From assembly GCF_040364665.1 (NCBI RefSeq), contig NZ_BAABWX010000001.1, positions 744,001 to 808,000 of the forward strand: a stretch of DNA of 64,000 nucleotides, read 5' to 3'. Positions 7,826-16,920 of the stretch are shown here, piece after piece. The position numbers and the translations under genes were made by a program. The DNA is from Cognatishimia sp. WU-CL00825. Lineage in GTDB: Bacteria > Pseudomonadota > Alphaproteobacteria > Rhodobacterales > Rhodobacteraceae. The notes below the pieces were generated by a model. It saw nothing but the letters and a program-made list of their open reading frames with translations. It had not been told where the DNA came from and did not search any database. Numbering within the stretch: the first letter of the stretch is position 1; the number at the start of each line of letters is the position of its first letter.

Positions 7826-10800
7826 ATGGCTAAGAAAATGCTTATCGACGCCACCCACGCGGAAGAAACCCGCGTTGTGGTGGTGGATGGAAACAAGGTC
7901 GAGGAATTTGACTTTGAATCTGAAAACAAACGCCAGCTCGCTGGCAATATCTATCTAGCAAAAGTTACACGTGTCGAACCGTCTCTGCAGGCAGCCTTTG
8001 TAGACTATGGCGGAAATCGTCATGGTTTCTTGGCGTTTTCCGAGATCCACCCTGATTATTATCAGATTCCGGTGGCGGATCGCGAAGCACTGATGGAAGA
8101 AGAGCGGGCCTATGCGGAATCTCTAAAGGCGCGCGACGAAGAAGACGAGAAACCCAAGCCCAAACGGCGCCGGTCTCGGTCGCGCAAACCCAAAGAAACT
8201 CAGCCCACAGAACAGGCCGTTGCGGCCGACCAGATCGAAGGTATGGAAACCATCGACCTGAACGATGGGGCTGAGGACAATAACGAAAACGCAGCTGTGG
8301 ACCTTGTGGATGATGCGCCAAAATCAGACGCAGCTGACACAGCAGCGTCTGAAGAAACAACGCAAGTAGCAGAGACAGAAACGCCCGAGGCCTCTGTCAC
8401 AGAAAACCCAGCCCAAGCGGACACTGAAGCTGCTGCGCCTGAAACCACAGAAGATGCGCCAGCCGAAGACGCGCCAACCGAAGTTGCAGAGGCCCCAACA
8501 GCTGACGCAGAATCTAAGGCCGCGCCTGTCGAAAAGACAGAAAGCGCAGTGGAAACGGTTGCCGAAGCAGACACAGACACTGCAGACCAAGATGGCCAGG
8601 GCAAACCTGGGCAGACCATGGCTGCAAAAACTGATGGCAAAGACGCCGTTGTGTCTCAGGACCCAGAAACCGGCGAAGAGACCGAAGCAGAGGCCGAAGC
8701 CGCGCCCGTAGCTGCATCCGTAGCTGCAGAGGAAACTCCAGCAGAAGAAACCGCGCCAGAGGCCCCAAAAGCTGAAACCGAGATTGCCGAAGAGGCACCG
8801 GCCGCAGCCGCACCCTCTGAGACGCAAGAGTCTGCCGCTGAGGAAAACACTGCAGAGGCCGCGCCAGCTGAAGAGATCGAAGAAGAGGCCGAAAAGCCAC
8901 GTCGCCGACGCTCTGAAGCCAAAGACAAAGACGACTCGATTGAATCGGTTGCCGACGAAGACGACAGCGAAGACATTCGCCCGGTGCGCAAGCCCCGCGC
9001 CCGTCGTTACAAAATCCAAGAAGTGATCAAAGTGCGCCAAATCCTTTTGGTGCAGGTGGTCAAAGAAGAGCGCGGCAACAAAGGCGCGGCTCTGACAACC
9101 TATCTTAGCCTTGCGGGTCGCTATTGCGTCCTGATGCCAAACACTGCACGCGGTGGCGGCATCAGCCGTAAAATCACCAATGTGACCGACCGCAAAAAGC
9201 TCAAGGAAATCGCCCACGAGATTGATGTGCCGTCGGGCGCTGGCTTGATCATCCGCACCGCTGGTGCCAAGCGCACCAAAGCCGAGATCAAACGCGATTA
9301 TGAGTATTTGCAGCGCCTGTGGGAGCAAATCCGCGCTCTGACGCTGAAATCAATCGCGCCTGCCAAAATCTATGAAGAAGGCGATCTGATCAAACGGTCG
9401 ATCCGCGATCTATATAACCGCGAAATCGACGAAGTGCTGGTCGAAGGCGAGCGCGGCTACCGCATTGCCAAAGACTTCATGAAAATGATCATGCCGTCGC
9501 ATGCCAAAAACGTGCGCAATTACCAGGATCAATTGCCGCTGTTTGCGCGCTTTCAGGTCGAAAGCTACCTCGGTGGAATGTTCAACCCAACGGTACAACT
9601 GCGCTCTGGTGGCTATATCGTGATTGGCGTCACCGAAGCTTTGGTTGCCATCGACGTCAACTCTGGCCGTGCCACCAAAGAAGGCAGCATCGAAGAGACC
9701 GCGTTGAAAACCAACCTGGAAGCCGCCGAAGAAGTGGCGCGCCAGTTGCGTCTGCGCGACCTTGCAGGCCTGATCGTGATCGATTTCATCGACATGGACG
9801 AGCGCAAGAACAACACAGCCGTTGAAAAACGGATGAAAGACAAGCTGAAAACCGACCGTGCGCGCATCCAGGTGGGTCGCATCTCGGGTTTTGGCCTGAT
9901 GGAGATGAGCCGTCAACGTTTGCGTCCCGGCATGATCGAGGCGACTACACAGCCTTGTGCGCATTGCCACGGCACAGGTTTGATCCGCTCTGACGACAAT
10001 CTGGCGCTGAATATCCTGCGCCAAATCGAAGAAGAGGGCACCCGCCGCCGGTCACGCGAAGTTTTGGTCAAGGCCCCTGTGTCTATCGCCAACTACTTGA
10101 TGAACCAAAAACGCGAGCATGTTGCTCAGATTGAAACCCGCTATGGGTTGTCTGTACGGATCGAAGGTGATCCGACGTTGATCTCGCCAGATTTCACCAT
10201 CGAGAAATTCAAGACCGCAACCCGTGTTGTGCCCGAACCAACAGCCGCTGTTGTCTCTGTGGACACGATGTTGATGGATCAGGTTGATGATGACATCGAA
10301 GACGCGGAAGTGGTCGAAGAGGCTCCGGTGGAAACCGTAACCGAAGAAGCTGATAAGCCAAAGAAACGCCGTCGTCGTCGGCGTCGTCGCAAGTCACGTA
10401 CCGATGAGAACGCAGAAACTACTGACGAGACAACCACTTCAGATGCTGGCGAAGTTGACACGCAGGCTGATACGCAGAACGTGGACTCGGCTGATGCTGA
10501 GGACGTGACAAAGCCTGAAGAGACCGGCGAAGATAAGCCAAAGTCCCGCAGTCGGTCACGTAGCCGGTCACGGTCCCGAAAGCCTAAAAAGACAGAGGAA
10601 CCAACGGCCGTAGATGCGGTTGCAGAGACCGCAGAAGGTGAGCAGGCGGCTCCTTCTGAGGCCGCAGCTGACACACAAGCCGACGCAGAGGCACAAGCTC
10701 CTGTTGTGGAAACAGCTGATGCGGCAAAGACCGACACTCCGGCGTCAGAAGCTGTAACCACAGAACCAGTAACCGCAGAGCCCGCGCCAATCGAACCGTC

Positions 10801-11023
10801 GCCAGTAGACCCGGTGCCAGTGGAAACAGAGCCGGTGGAAACAGCGCCTCAGTCTGACGTTCAAGTGCTGGAAAAAGAGCCCACAGCAGAGCCAATCGCC
10901 GAACCGGTGGCGGAACCTGTTGTTGAACCCGTGGCGGAACCCGTCGCAGAGGTTGCCCCAGAACCAAAAGCTGACGTACCACCCAAGCCCAAGCGGCGCG
11001 GATGGTGGTCGATGGGCAGCTGA
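7826..11023 (+). CDS. rne: Ribonuclease E/G with split S1 domain and RS-rich scaffold
   Basis: A 1065-residue endoribonuclease starting MAKKMLIDATHAEETRVVVV; the ATG at 7826 is preferred over the two upstream starts because this N-terminus is conserved. The S1 fold begins normally (VEPSLQAAFVDYG), breaks near residue 90, and resumes near residue 393 (RRYKIQEVIKVRQILLVQV). About 300 Ala/Glu/Thr-rich acidic residues with a basic patch at the insertion's start lie between. The DNase I-like catalytic part has the metal Asp residues in AIDVNSG (about 608) and VIDFIDM (about 652), and the zinc link CAHCHGTG (about 711). The tail is acidic and Pro-rich, with a run of Arg after KPKK and an SRSRSR repeat, probably RNA-binding degradosome arms. 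It acts in mRNA decay and rRNA/tRNA processing. Confidence 0.95.
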   Translation: MAKKMLIDATHAEETRVVVVDGNKVEEFDFESENKRQLAGNIYLAKVTRVEPSLQAAFVDYGGNRHGFLAFSEIHPDYYQIPVADREALMEEERAYAESLKARDEEDEKPKPKRRRSRSRKPKETQPTEQAVAADQIEGMETIDLNDGAEDNNENAAVDLVDDAPKSDAADTAASEETTQVAETETPEASVTENPAQADTEAAAPETTEDAPAEDAPTEVAEAPTADAESKAAPVEKTESAVETVAEADTDTADQDGQGKPGQTMAAKTDGKDAVVSQDPETGEETEAEAEAAPVAASVAAEETPAEETAPEAPKAETEIAEEAPAAAAPSETQESAAEENTAEAAPAEEIEEEAEKPRRRRSEAKDKDDSIESVADEDDSEDIRPVRKPRARRYKIQEVIKVRQILLVQVVKEERGNKGAALTTYLSLAGRYCVLMPNTARGGGISRKITNVTDRKKLKEIAHEIDVPSGAGLIIRTAGAKRTKAEIKRDYEYLQRLWEQIRALTLKSIAPAKIYEEGDLIKRSIRDLYNREIDEVLVEGERGYRIAKDFMKMIMPSHAKNVRNYQDQLPLFARFQVESYLGGMFNPTVQLRSGGYIVIGVTEALVAIDVNSGRATKEGSIEETALKTNLEAAEEVARQLRLRDLAGLIVIDFIDMDERKNNTAVEKRMKDKLKTDRARIQVGRISGFGLMEMSRQRLRPGMIEATTQPCAHCHGTGLIRSDDNLALNILRQIEEEGTRRRSREVLVKAPVSIANYLMNQKREHVAQIETRYGLSVRIEGDPTLISPDFTIEKFKTATRVVPEPTAAVVSVDTMLMDQVDDDIEDAEVVEEAPVETVTEEADKPKKRRRRRRRRKSRTDENAETTDETTTSDAGEVDTQADTQNVDSADAEDVTKPEETGEDKPKSRSRSRSRSRSRKPKKTEEPTAVDAVAETAEGEQAAPSEAAADTQADAEAQAPVVETADAAKTDTPASEAVTTEPVTAEPAPIEPSPVDPVPVETEPVETAPQSDVQVLEKEPTAEPIAEPVAEPVVEPVAEPVAEVAPEPKADVPPKPKRRGWWSMGS

Positions 11024-11032
11024 TCAAATACC

Positions 11033-11064
11033 AAAACGCCGGGCACTGTCCCGGCGTTTTTTTT
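11033..11064 (+). terminator. Intrinsic terminator of rne
   Basis: CGCCGGG and CCCGGCG form a perfect 7-bp GC-rich stem around CACTGT, extended by A:T pairs and followed by eight T residues (11057-11064). It also runs into the stop codon of the convergent tusA-like gene. Confidence 0.92.
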
Positions 11065-11293
11065 AGGCTCTCTGCACGATGAAAAAGAAATGACCATCGC
11101 GCTCGCCAGAAGACAACAGCCTGTGGCCTTGCTCTTGGCAAAAATGCGGCACGTCCACAATCGAAGCCGGATCATCCGTCAGCAAACGCACCTGCGCCCC
11201 CGCCGCTAGCTTTTGCAAACGTTTGCGCAGTTTCAGCACCGGCAACGGGCACAACAGCCCAATCGCATCTATGTCCATTTCGAAATCTGTCAT
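11063..11293 (-). CDS. TusA/SirA-family sulfurtransferase
   Basis: A 76-residue protein with the family signature CPLPVLKLRKRL near residue 15; the Cys of CPxP carries persulfide sulfur in TusA proteins. Beta-alpha-beta-alpha-beta pattern and length fit the family. It could serve tRNA thiolation, molybdenum cofactor maturation or general sulfur relay; the sequence does not decide. The stop codon overlaps the T-run of the rne terminator. It is divergent from ccdA, with about 100 bases between. Confidence 0.85.
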   Translation of the reverse strand: MTDFEMDIDAIGLLCPLPVLKLRKRLQKLAAGAQVRLLTDDPASIVDVPHFCQEQGHRLLSSGERDGHFFFIVQRA

Positions 11294-11397
11294 GGGTTTC
11301 CATTACGGTTGAACGCCCTGCCTGTCCACAGGGTTGTGATCAGCCGTGTGGTGATATGTCTCGTGACCTTGCTGTGTCTATGACATATGTGAAGCAT

Positions 11398-12147
11398 ATG
11401 TTCGGAATCGAAATCATAGATGCGGCCTTGTTGCCAGCAATGATCGTGGCGCTTATGGCCGGAGTAGTCTCCTTCCTAAGCCCATGTGTTCTGCCCATTG
11501 TGCCACCTTATTTGGCTTATATGAGCGGTATTTCAGTCACTGAATTATCAGAAGGCAAAGCCAGAAACAAAGCCCTGCTGCCCGCAACGTTCTTTGTGCT
11601 TGGACTGTCGACGGTCTTCTTGTTCCTTGGGTTTACCGCCAGCGCCATCGGAACGGTTTTTCTAGAGTACCAACAATGGTTTAATACGCTTGCCGGAATT
11701 CTGGTGATGATCTTTGGTGCGCATTTTGTGGGTGTGTACCGCATCGGTTTTCTGGATCGCGAAGCGCGCATTGATGTGGGCGACAGGGGCGGCAGCGCCT
11801 TTGGGGCCTATGTGCTTGGCCTGGCCTTTGCCTTTGGCTGGACCCCCTGCATTGGGCCACAACTTGGTGCCATTTTGTCGATGGCCGCCAGCGAAGCCTC
11901 TGTCAGCCGTGGCACATTGTTACTGGCGGTCTATGCTTTGGGCCTTGGCATTCCGTTTCTTCTGGTGGCTGCCTTTTTGCCACGTCTGACCGGCACAATG
12001 GCTTGGATGAAGCGCCAAATGCAGCAAATCGAACGTGTTATGGGGCTTCTGCTCTGGACAATCGGCCTGCTGATGCTCACAGGCGGCTTCTCGGCGTTTT
12101 CATATTGGCTGCTGGAAACATTCCCGGTCTTGGCGGTTCTTGGATAA
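11398..12147 (+). CDS. ccdA: Cytochrome c biogenesis protein CcdA
   Basis: A 249-residue inner-membrane thiol reductant carrier that moves electrons from cytoplasmic thioredoxin to periplasmic apocytochrome reduction. About six transmembrane segments are visible. The two redox cysteines sit in FLSPCVLPIVPPYLAYMSG and FGWTPCIGPQLGA, both classic CcdA/DsbD membrane motifs. I prefer the ATG at 11398 (MFGIEIIDAALLPAM), which places the first segment normally; an upstream ATG at 11356 would add 14 residues. Confidence 0.88.
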   Translation: MFGIEIIDAALLPAMIVALMAGVVSFLSPCVLPIVPPYLAYMSGISVTELSEGKARNKALLPATFFVLGLSTVFLFLGFTASAIGTVFLEYQQWFNTLAGILVMIFGAHFVGVYRIGFLDREARIDVGDRGGSAFGAYVLGLAFAFGWTPCIGPQLGAILSMAASEASVSRGTLLLAVYALGLGIPFLLVAAFLPRLTGTMAWMKRQMQQIERVMGLLLWTIGLLMLTGGFSAFSYWLLETFPVLAVLG

Positions 12148-12200
12148 GCGGTTAGTCTAGCCTCAAACTGCCGTGCAACAGACACGCAGAAGAGGTAAAT

Positions 12201-13427
12201 TTGACCGAGCAGACACCCAAAACTGTGACCAAACCGGTGCACCGACGTCGGGTTTTTTATATTCCTGGTTATGATCCCATTCATCCCAGACGTTACCGCG
12301 AGCTGTATCGCAAAGAAAGCGCAGCGCAGGCCGCGATTTCTGACTATGAAGTGACGCTTCAACCCAAGAAAACCAGCGGCACCTACGGCTGGCGCGTGAC
12401 CGCCAATATCGAAAATATTGAAACCACCACAGATATCGAAGTGCTGGTGTGGGCTGATATCGTACGTGACAGCATGGATGTTGGCATTCTGGCCACCTAT
12501 GCGCAGTTGCTGCGCACCGCATGGTGCTACATTGGCTCAGGCGCGCTGTGGCGGCTGATGAAACTGCGCAAGGGGCCGGTGATTGCAGCGCTTTATCCTG
12601 TGGTGTTTTTGCTGGTGCAACTGTTGTTGTCGCTCTTGGCGGCCTATGGGTTGGCCAAATTGATCACACTATTTTTGCCCTGGTGGGCAGGTTTTGCTGC
12701 ATTGGCCATTGTGCCGGGGTTGCTGAATTGGTTCAAAAAGAAAGACAACAAATTTTTCGCCTATTACCTGATGCATGACTATGCCTATGCGGCCTCGACC
12801 AAGGGTGCAAATCCCCCAGAACTAGAGCGCCGCATGGCTGAATTCACCGCACAGATCACCGCGGCCCTTAAACAGGACTTCGACGAAGTATTGGTGGTTG
12901 GCCACAGTTCTGGCGCGCATCTGGCGGTTTCGGTGCTGGCAGATTTGCTGCGCCAAGATGGTGCCACCAGCAATGGGCCCAAGCTGTCATTTCTATCATT
13001 GGGGCAGGTGGTGCCCATGGTGTCCTTTCTGCCAAAAGCAGCGCGGCTTCGGGCCGACCTGCGCTTTATGGCGGCGCAAACCATGGTGCCGTGGATCGAT
13101 GTCACAGCGCCGGGCGATGGTTGCGCCTTTGCGCTCTGTGATCCTGTCAGCGTCAGTGGCGTTGCCCCAGAACAGGGCAAAACAGGCCCGTTGGTGCTGT
13201 CGGCCGCCTTCACCCAAACCCTCAGCCCCGCGCGCTGGAAAGAACTGCGCTGGAAATTCTTTCGCCTGCATTTTCAATATCTCTGTGCCTTTGACCAGCC
13301 CGGCGACTATGACTATTTCAAGATCACAGCAGGCGGTCAGACCCTTGGTCAACGCTTTGAGGGCAGGGCGGCTTCCGGCTCGCGTATCGAAACGCCGGTC
13401 AATAAATTTACGGCGACAGCACTGTGA
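12201..13427 (+). CDS. Membrane-anchored alpha/beta-hydrolase-like protein
   Basis: A 408-residue protein that I recognise only as a rhodobacterial conserved protein. It opens with HRRRVFYIPGYDPIHPRRYR, a beta-strand-then-loop typical of alpha/beta hydrolases. Two adjacent hydrophobic segments lie around residues 130-180 (YPVVFLLVQLLLSLLAAYGL, then LFLPWWAGFAALAIVPGLL). A lipase box GHSSG is found in VLVVGHSSGAHLAVSVLADL near residue 237, giving a likely Ser nucleophile. No signal peptide is seen. The TTG start has AGAGG six bases upstream. The last codons overlap the P450 start (GTGA), so the two products are probably made together and may act on the same lipid or ester. Substrate unknown. 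Confidence 0.72.
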   Translation: MTEQTPKTVTKPVHRRRVFYIPGYDPIHPRRYRELYRKESAAQAAISDYEVTLQPKKTSGTYGWRVTANIENIETTTDIEVLVWADIVRDSMDVGILATYAQLLRTAWCYIGSGALWRLMKLRKGPVIAALYPVVFLLVQLLLSLLAAYGLAKLITLFLPWWAGFAALAIVPGLLNWFKKKDNKFFAYYLMHDYAYAASTKGANPPELERRMAEFTAQITAALKQDFDEVLVVGHSSGAHLAVSVLADLLRQDGATSNGPKLSFLSLGQVVPMVSFLPKAARLRADLRFMAAQTMVPWIDVTAPGDGCAFALCDPVSVSGVAPEQGKTGPLVLSAAFTQTLSPARWKELRWKFFRLHFQYLCAFDQPGDYDYFKITAGGQTLGQRFEGRAASGSRIETPVNKFTATAL

Positions 13428-14785
13428 CCCAACATCCCTTGCCGCCCAAACCACCTTCGCGCCCCAGCAAGGTTTCGCTGTTGCACTATGCCCGGTTGTT
13501 CAAACAAGATCTGCTATCGGCCCAACCTGCGCGGCTTTACCGCGCTTGGATGGCGGAATTTCGCACGCCTTTCTTCCGCTCATACCTGCTAAACCAGCCC
13601 GATCTGGTCAAAACCATCCTCAAAGAACGGCCGGATGACTTCCCCAAATCGGGTCGCATCTCCGAGGGGCTGCGGCCCTTGCTGGGCAATTCGGTCTTTC
13701 TGACCAACGGTGCGGTATGGAAACGTCAAAGACGTATCATCGATCCAGCCTTTGAGGGCGGGCGCTTACGCGAGGCATTTCCTGCGATGTGGGCCGCCGC
13801 AGAGGCGGCTGTGGCGCGTTTGGAAACACGCACTGGCACAGAGTTGGAAATCGAAGCAGAGACCAGCCATGTGGCTGCCGACGTGATCTTTCGCACCTTG
13901 TTTTCCATCCCGATCGAACATGAGATTGCCAGCCAAGTCTTTGACCAATTCCGCGACTATCAACGCAGCCAGCCGATCCTAAATCTTGCCGCCTTTGTGC
14001 CAGTGCCAAACTGGGTGCCGCGGTTTTTTGGCCGCCGCACCAAGCAAACCGCCCGCGCCATTCGCGGGTTGATCACTCAATTGACCCACAGTCGGATGCA
14101 AGAGATCAAGAACGGCACCGCGCCAGATGATCTTGCCACCAAAATCATGACCACAGCAGACCCTGAAACTGGCGAGAAATTTAGCGCCGAGGAAATGGTC
14201 GATCAGGTCGCGATCTTCTTTTTGGCCGGGCATGAAACCAGCGCCTCGGCTTTGGCCTGGACGCTCTATCTGATGGCGCTTTATCCAGAGTGGCAAGATC
14301 AGGTGGCCGACGAAGCCCAGACGTTGGAAACTTGCGATTTTTCCGTGGTGCGCCAGCTTAAGATCAGCCGCGATGTGTTCCGCGAGGCGCTGCGACTTTA
14401 CCCGCCGGTGCCGATGATGGTGCGCGAGGCCAGCCAGGATGAAGCCTTTCGGGATCGCAGCATCAAAAAGGGCGCGCAGATGGTGTTGTCACCTTGGCAC
14501 CTGCATCGCCATGAACGTCTGTGGGACAATCCGGATGGCTTTGATCCAACCCGCTGGGACAGCGAAAACGGCAAAGCCTGTATGCGCGACGCCTTTATGC
14601 CGTTTTCATCTGGGCCGCGGGTCTGCACCGGGGCGGGCTTTGCCATGGTCGAAGGCGTGTTGATCTTGTCGATGCTGCTAAAACACTATCGTGTGGAGCG
14701 GGTGGTCGGCAAAGATCCGGTGCCCGTCGCGCATCTGACCGTGCGCAGCAAAGACGGGATTTGGCTGCGTCTCACGAAACGTTAG
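13424..14785 (+). CDS. Cytochrome P450
   Basis: A 453-residue haem monooxygenase. Visible landmarks: I-helix FFLAGHETSASALAW (oxygen-activating Thr), K-helix FREALRLYPPVPM (ExxR), and haem loop MPFSSGPRVCTGAGFAMVE with the axial thiolate at Cys401. The N-terminus lacks a membrane anchor, so it should be soluble and need a ferredoxin or similar partner not present here. It starts GTG at 13424, overlapping the hydrolase gene stop by four bases. The closest type is the fatty-acid/terpenoid hydroxylase-like bacterial P450s, but the substrate cannot be read from sequence. Confidence 0.93.
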   Translation: MTQHPLPPKPPSRPSKVSLLHYARLFKQDLLSAQPARLYRAWMAEFRTPFFRSYLLNQPDLVKTILKERPDDFPKSGRISEGLRPLLGNSVFLTNGAVWKRQRRIIDPAFEGGRLREAFPAMWAAAEAAVARLETRTGTELEIEAETSHVAADVIFRTLFSIPIEHEIASQVFDQFRDYQRSQPILNLAAFVPVPNWVPRFFGRRTKQTARAIRGLITQLTHSRMQEIKNGTAPDDLATKIMTTADPETGEKFSAEEMVDQVAIFFLAGHETSASALAWTLYLMALYPEWQDQVADEAQTLETCDFSVVRQLKISRDVFREALRLYPPVPMMVREASQDEAFRDRSIKKGAQMVLSPWHLHRHERLWDNPDGFDPTRWDSENGKACMRDAFMPFSSGPRVCTGAGFAMVEGVLILSMLLKHYRVERVVGKDPVPVAHLTVRSKDGIWLRLTKR

Positions 14786-14798
14786 GACAGTTTTGAAA

Positions 14799-14873
14799 GG
14801 GGGCGGGGGCTTTGCCCCCAACGTCGAAATTGCATTTCGACGCCTCCCCCAGAGTATTTTTAGAAAGCTGAAG
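14799..14873 (+). repeat. Compound hairpin element with GTATTTTTA tail, copy 2
   Basis: Just after the P450 stop lie GGGGGC-TTT-GCCCCC, then the perfect hairpin CGTCGAAAT-TGC-ATTTCGACG (14822-14842), then CCTCCCCCAGAGTATTTTTAG. The last part matches 3226-3247. It may end P450 transcription. It runs to the base before the stop codon of the entericidin-like gene on the other strand. Confidence 0.6.
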
Positions 14874-14987
14874 CTAGAACCATGTAGAGACGCGCCGCGC
14901 GCCGCCGGAAATGTCCTCACCCACGCCTTCAACCGTGGCGCAGCCTGCCAGAATCACGCAGAGCGAAATGATCATCGCTGTCTTCAT
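14874..14987 (-). CDS. Entericidin-like small lipoprotein (37 residues)
   Basis: The minus strand encodes MKTAMIISLCVILAGCATVE followed by GVGEDISGGARRVSTWF and a TAG stop. It has a lipoprotein signal with lipobox LAGC (lipid Cys16) and the GxGEDISxGxxxI/V-type core of the EcnA/EcnB (entericidin) family. Family members are tiny membrane lipoproteins linked to envelope stress and to toxin/antidote roles in enterics; the alphaproteobacterial copies are poorly understood. The ATG lies one base after the TAA of the ABC binding-protein gene, with GAGGAAG inside that gene's last codons as ribosome site, so translation is probably coupled. It is too short for many gene finders. Confidence 0.82.
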   Translation of the reverse strand: MKTAMIISLCVILAGCATVEGVGEDISGGARRVSTWF

Positions 14988-14988
14988 G

Positions 14989-16806
14989 TTAGTCTTCCTC
15001 ATACCACCAGCTGTGCGGCATCCAATCCACACCGTCGCCATAAATCGGCAAGGTGTCTGGATATTTGATTTCTTTCACATGGGCAATGCGCCCGACGGCA
15101 AAGTTCCAGAACGGGATCACATGCCGGCCCGCGGTCAGCGTGCGGTCAAGCGCCTTGGTGGCCGCGACAAAATCGCTTTGGTCTTTGGCGGTCAGCATTT
15201 CATTAATCAGCCCGTCAATGGCCGCTGACTTCACGCCCATCCAGTTGCGCGAGCCTTCCTGGTCTGCTGCCCCTGATCCCCAATACAGGTTTTGCTCATT
15301 GCCCGGGCTCAGCGAAATGGCGCGGCGGTAGTAGCTGATATCAAAGTCAAAGGCATTGGTGCGTGCGGTGTATTGCGAGCCGTCCACCACCGACACGTCA
15401 AGCGTGATCCCCAAGCGTTTCAGAGCTTCTTGGTAGAGGTCAACGACAGTGGCGGTTTCAGTATCGCCCTGGCGCAAAACCACCTCTAGCCTAAGCGGTG
15501 TGCCATCGGCCCCCGACATCAAGCCATCTTTGATGCTATAGCCGGCCTGGGCAAACAGATCGGTGGCTTTGCGGATGTTCTTGCGGTTGCGCGCGGTGCC
15601 ATCTGACACCGGCAGCGTATAGCCAGAAATCGCATCTGGCGGCAGGATATCTGCATAGGGTGCCAAATATTCGGCCACCCGGCCCTGGGCTGGGCCGTCA
15701 GACATGCCAAGCACGGAATTGCTGAAATAAGAACTGATGCGGGGTTGGCGGCCGCCGGTCATTGTGTCGTTGATGGCCTCGAAATTGAACGCATGAATCA
15801 AAGCATCGCGCACGCGAATGTCATCCAGCGGCGCACGCCGCGCATTCATCACCAGCCCGGTGATGCCCGAAGGTTTCTGATGCGGGATCTCGGCTTTGAT
15901 CACATCACCAGAAAGACGCCGCGGAAAATCATAATTGCTAGCCCATTTTTCGGCATTAAACTCGCGCATATAGCTGATTTCACCCGCCTTAAAGGCCTCA
16001 AACAGCACCGCGCCATCGCCAAAGAATTCTATCTGAATCTCGTCAAAGTTATGGGTGCCACGCCGAAAGGCCAGATCTTTGCCCCAATAGTCAGGGTTAC
16101 GGGTCAAAGTGACAGACCGGTTTGGCTCGAAATCGCTGATCATATAGGGCGCGCTTGTGATTGGCACATCTTGTAATGTGCTGTCATTGATGTCTTTGCC
16201 ATCCCATTGCGCTTTTTTCAAAATCGGTCGCAACCCAGCCAAAAGCGCCAGTTCGCGATCTTCGGTGTTAAACGTCAGACGCACAGAATGCGGGCCGGTC
16301 TGCTCTATCTTTTCGACTTTTTTCCAGAACCCCAGATATCTTGGGTGACCCACAGTGCCGAGGGTTTCATAAGACCAGATAACATCTTCTACGGTGACCG
16401 GGCTGCCATCCCAGAACTTGGCCTCTGGGCGCAGGGTGAATTCAACCCATTCACGATTCGGGCCGGTTTCGATGGTTTCTGCCAAAAGCCCATACAGGCC
16501 AAAGGGTTCGCCGCGACTGCGACCCATCAGCGACTCAGAGGCAAAAAAGCGCAATTGCCAGGGCACGGATCCGGTGCGGATATAGGGATTTAGCGAATCA
16601 TAACCGCCGTTGTTGCCGGTGACGAATCGCCCACCCTTGGGGGCATCAGGGTTTGCATAGGGCAAAGAGACAAAATCGGCTGGCAGGGCAGGTTCCCCAT
16701 ACATGGCGATGCCGTGCTTTGGGTCGGCAAAAGCTGCCGTACCCAAGAAAATAAGAGCCATGGCGGCTCCGTTTTGCAAAAATCCCTGGAAACTTACTGA
16801 TCGCAT
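14989..16806 (-). CDS. Family 5 (peptide-type) ABC transporter substrate-binding protein
   Basis: A 605-residue periplasmic protein with a signal peptide ending near GTAAFA-DPKHG. Motifs of the SBP_bac_5 family are clear: KGGRFVTGNNGGYDSLNPY, FTLRPEAKFWDGSPVTVEDV, and RNPDYWGKDLAFRRG. The MYGEPALP...PYANPDAPKGG opening resembles YejA, the binding protein for oligopeptides or microcin C. No permease or ATPase gene is adjacent, so it is an orphan here. The entericidin-like gene follows after one base. The start may be the ATG at 16806 or a later ATG just before the hydrophobic core. Confidence 0.9.
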   Translation of the reverse strand: MRSVSFQGFLQNGAAMALIFLGTAAFADPKHGIAMYGEPALPADFVSLPYANPDAPKGGRFVTGNNGGYDSLNPYIRTGSVPWQLRFFASESLMGRSRGEPFGLYGLLAETIETGPNREWVEFTLRPEAKFWDGSPVTVEDVIWSYETLGTVGHPRYLGFWKKVEKIEQTGPHSVRLTFNTEDRELALLAGLRPILKKAQWDGKDINDSTLQDVPITSAPYMISDFEPNRSVTLTRNPDYWGKDLAFRRGTHNFDEIQIEFFGDGAVLFEAFKAGEISYMREFNAEKWASNYDFPRRLSGDVIKAEIPHQKPSGITGLVMNARRAPLDDIRVRDALIHAFNFEAINDTMTGGRQPRISSYFSNSVLGMSDGPAQGRVAEYLAPYADILPPDAISGYTLPVSDGTARNRKNIRKATDLFAQAGYSIKDGLMSGADGTPLRLEVVLRQGDTETATVVDLYQEALKRLGITLDVSVVDGSQYTARTNAFDFDISYYRRAISLSPGNEQNLYWGSGAADQEGSRNWMGVKSAAIDGLINEMLTAKDQSDFVAATKALDRTLTAGRHVIPFWNFAVGRIAHVKEIKYPDTLPIYGDGVDWMPHSWWYEED

Positions 16807-16884
16807 TCGAAGAACAATCCCTCTTTGACCTTATTTCATTGCGTTCAGCGTATAGAGGGATTCCAGCCATTTCAAACTTTTAGC

Positions 16885-16914
16885 TTGGACTCTCGGCGCG
16901 ACATTGCTTATAAA
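16885..16914 (+). promoter_or_regulatory. Candidate sigma-70 promoter for a small RNA
   Basis: TTGGAC at 16885-16890 and TATAAA at 16909-16914 are separated by 18 bases. Nothing coding follows before the terminator at 16969-16996, so the predicted transcript is about 75 bases. Confidence 0.55.
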
Positions 16915-16920
16915 GATGTC

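Noticed and set aside
8200..9328. Long minus-strand open frames opposite the RNase E insertion
   Set aside because: They are low-complexity mirror images of the Ala/Glu-rich coding sequence, with no ribosome site or recognisable domain.
10535..10590. Short tandem repeat of CGGTCACG-like units
   Set aside because: It simply encodes the Ser-Arg dipeptide repeat of RNase E and is not an independent DNA element.
10279..11175. Minus-strand frames rich in Ser/Ala opposite the rne 3' end
   Set aside because: Produced by the repetitive acidic codons of the RNase E tail; the real minus-strand gene there is the short TusA-like one.
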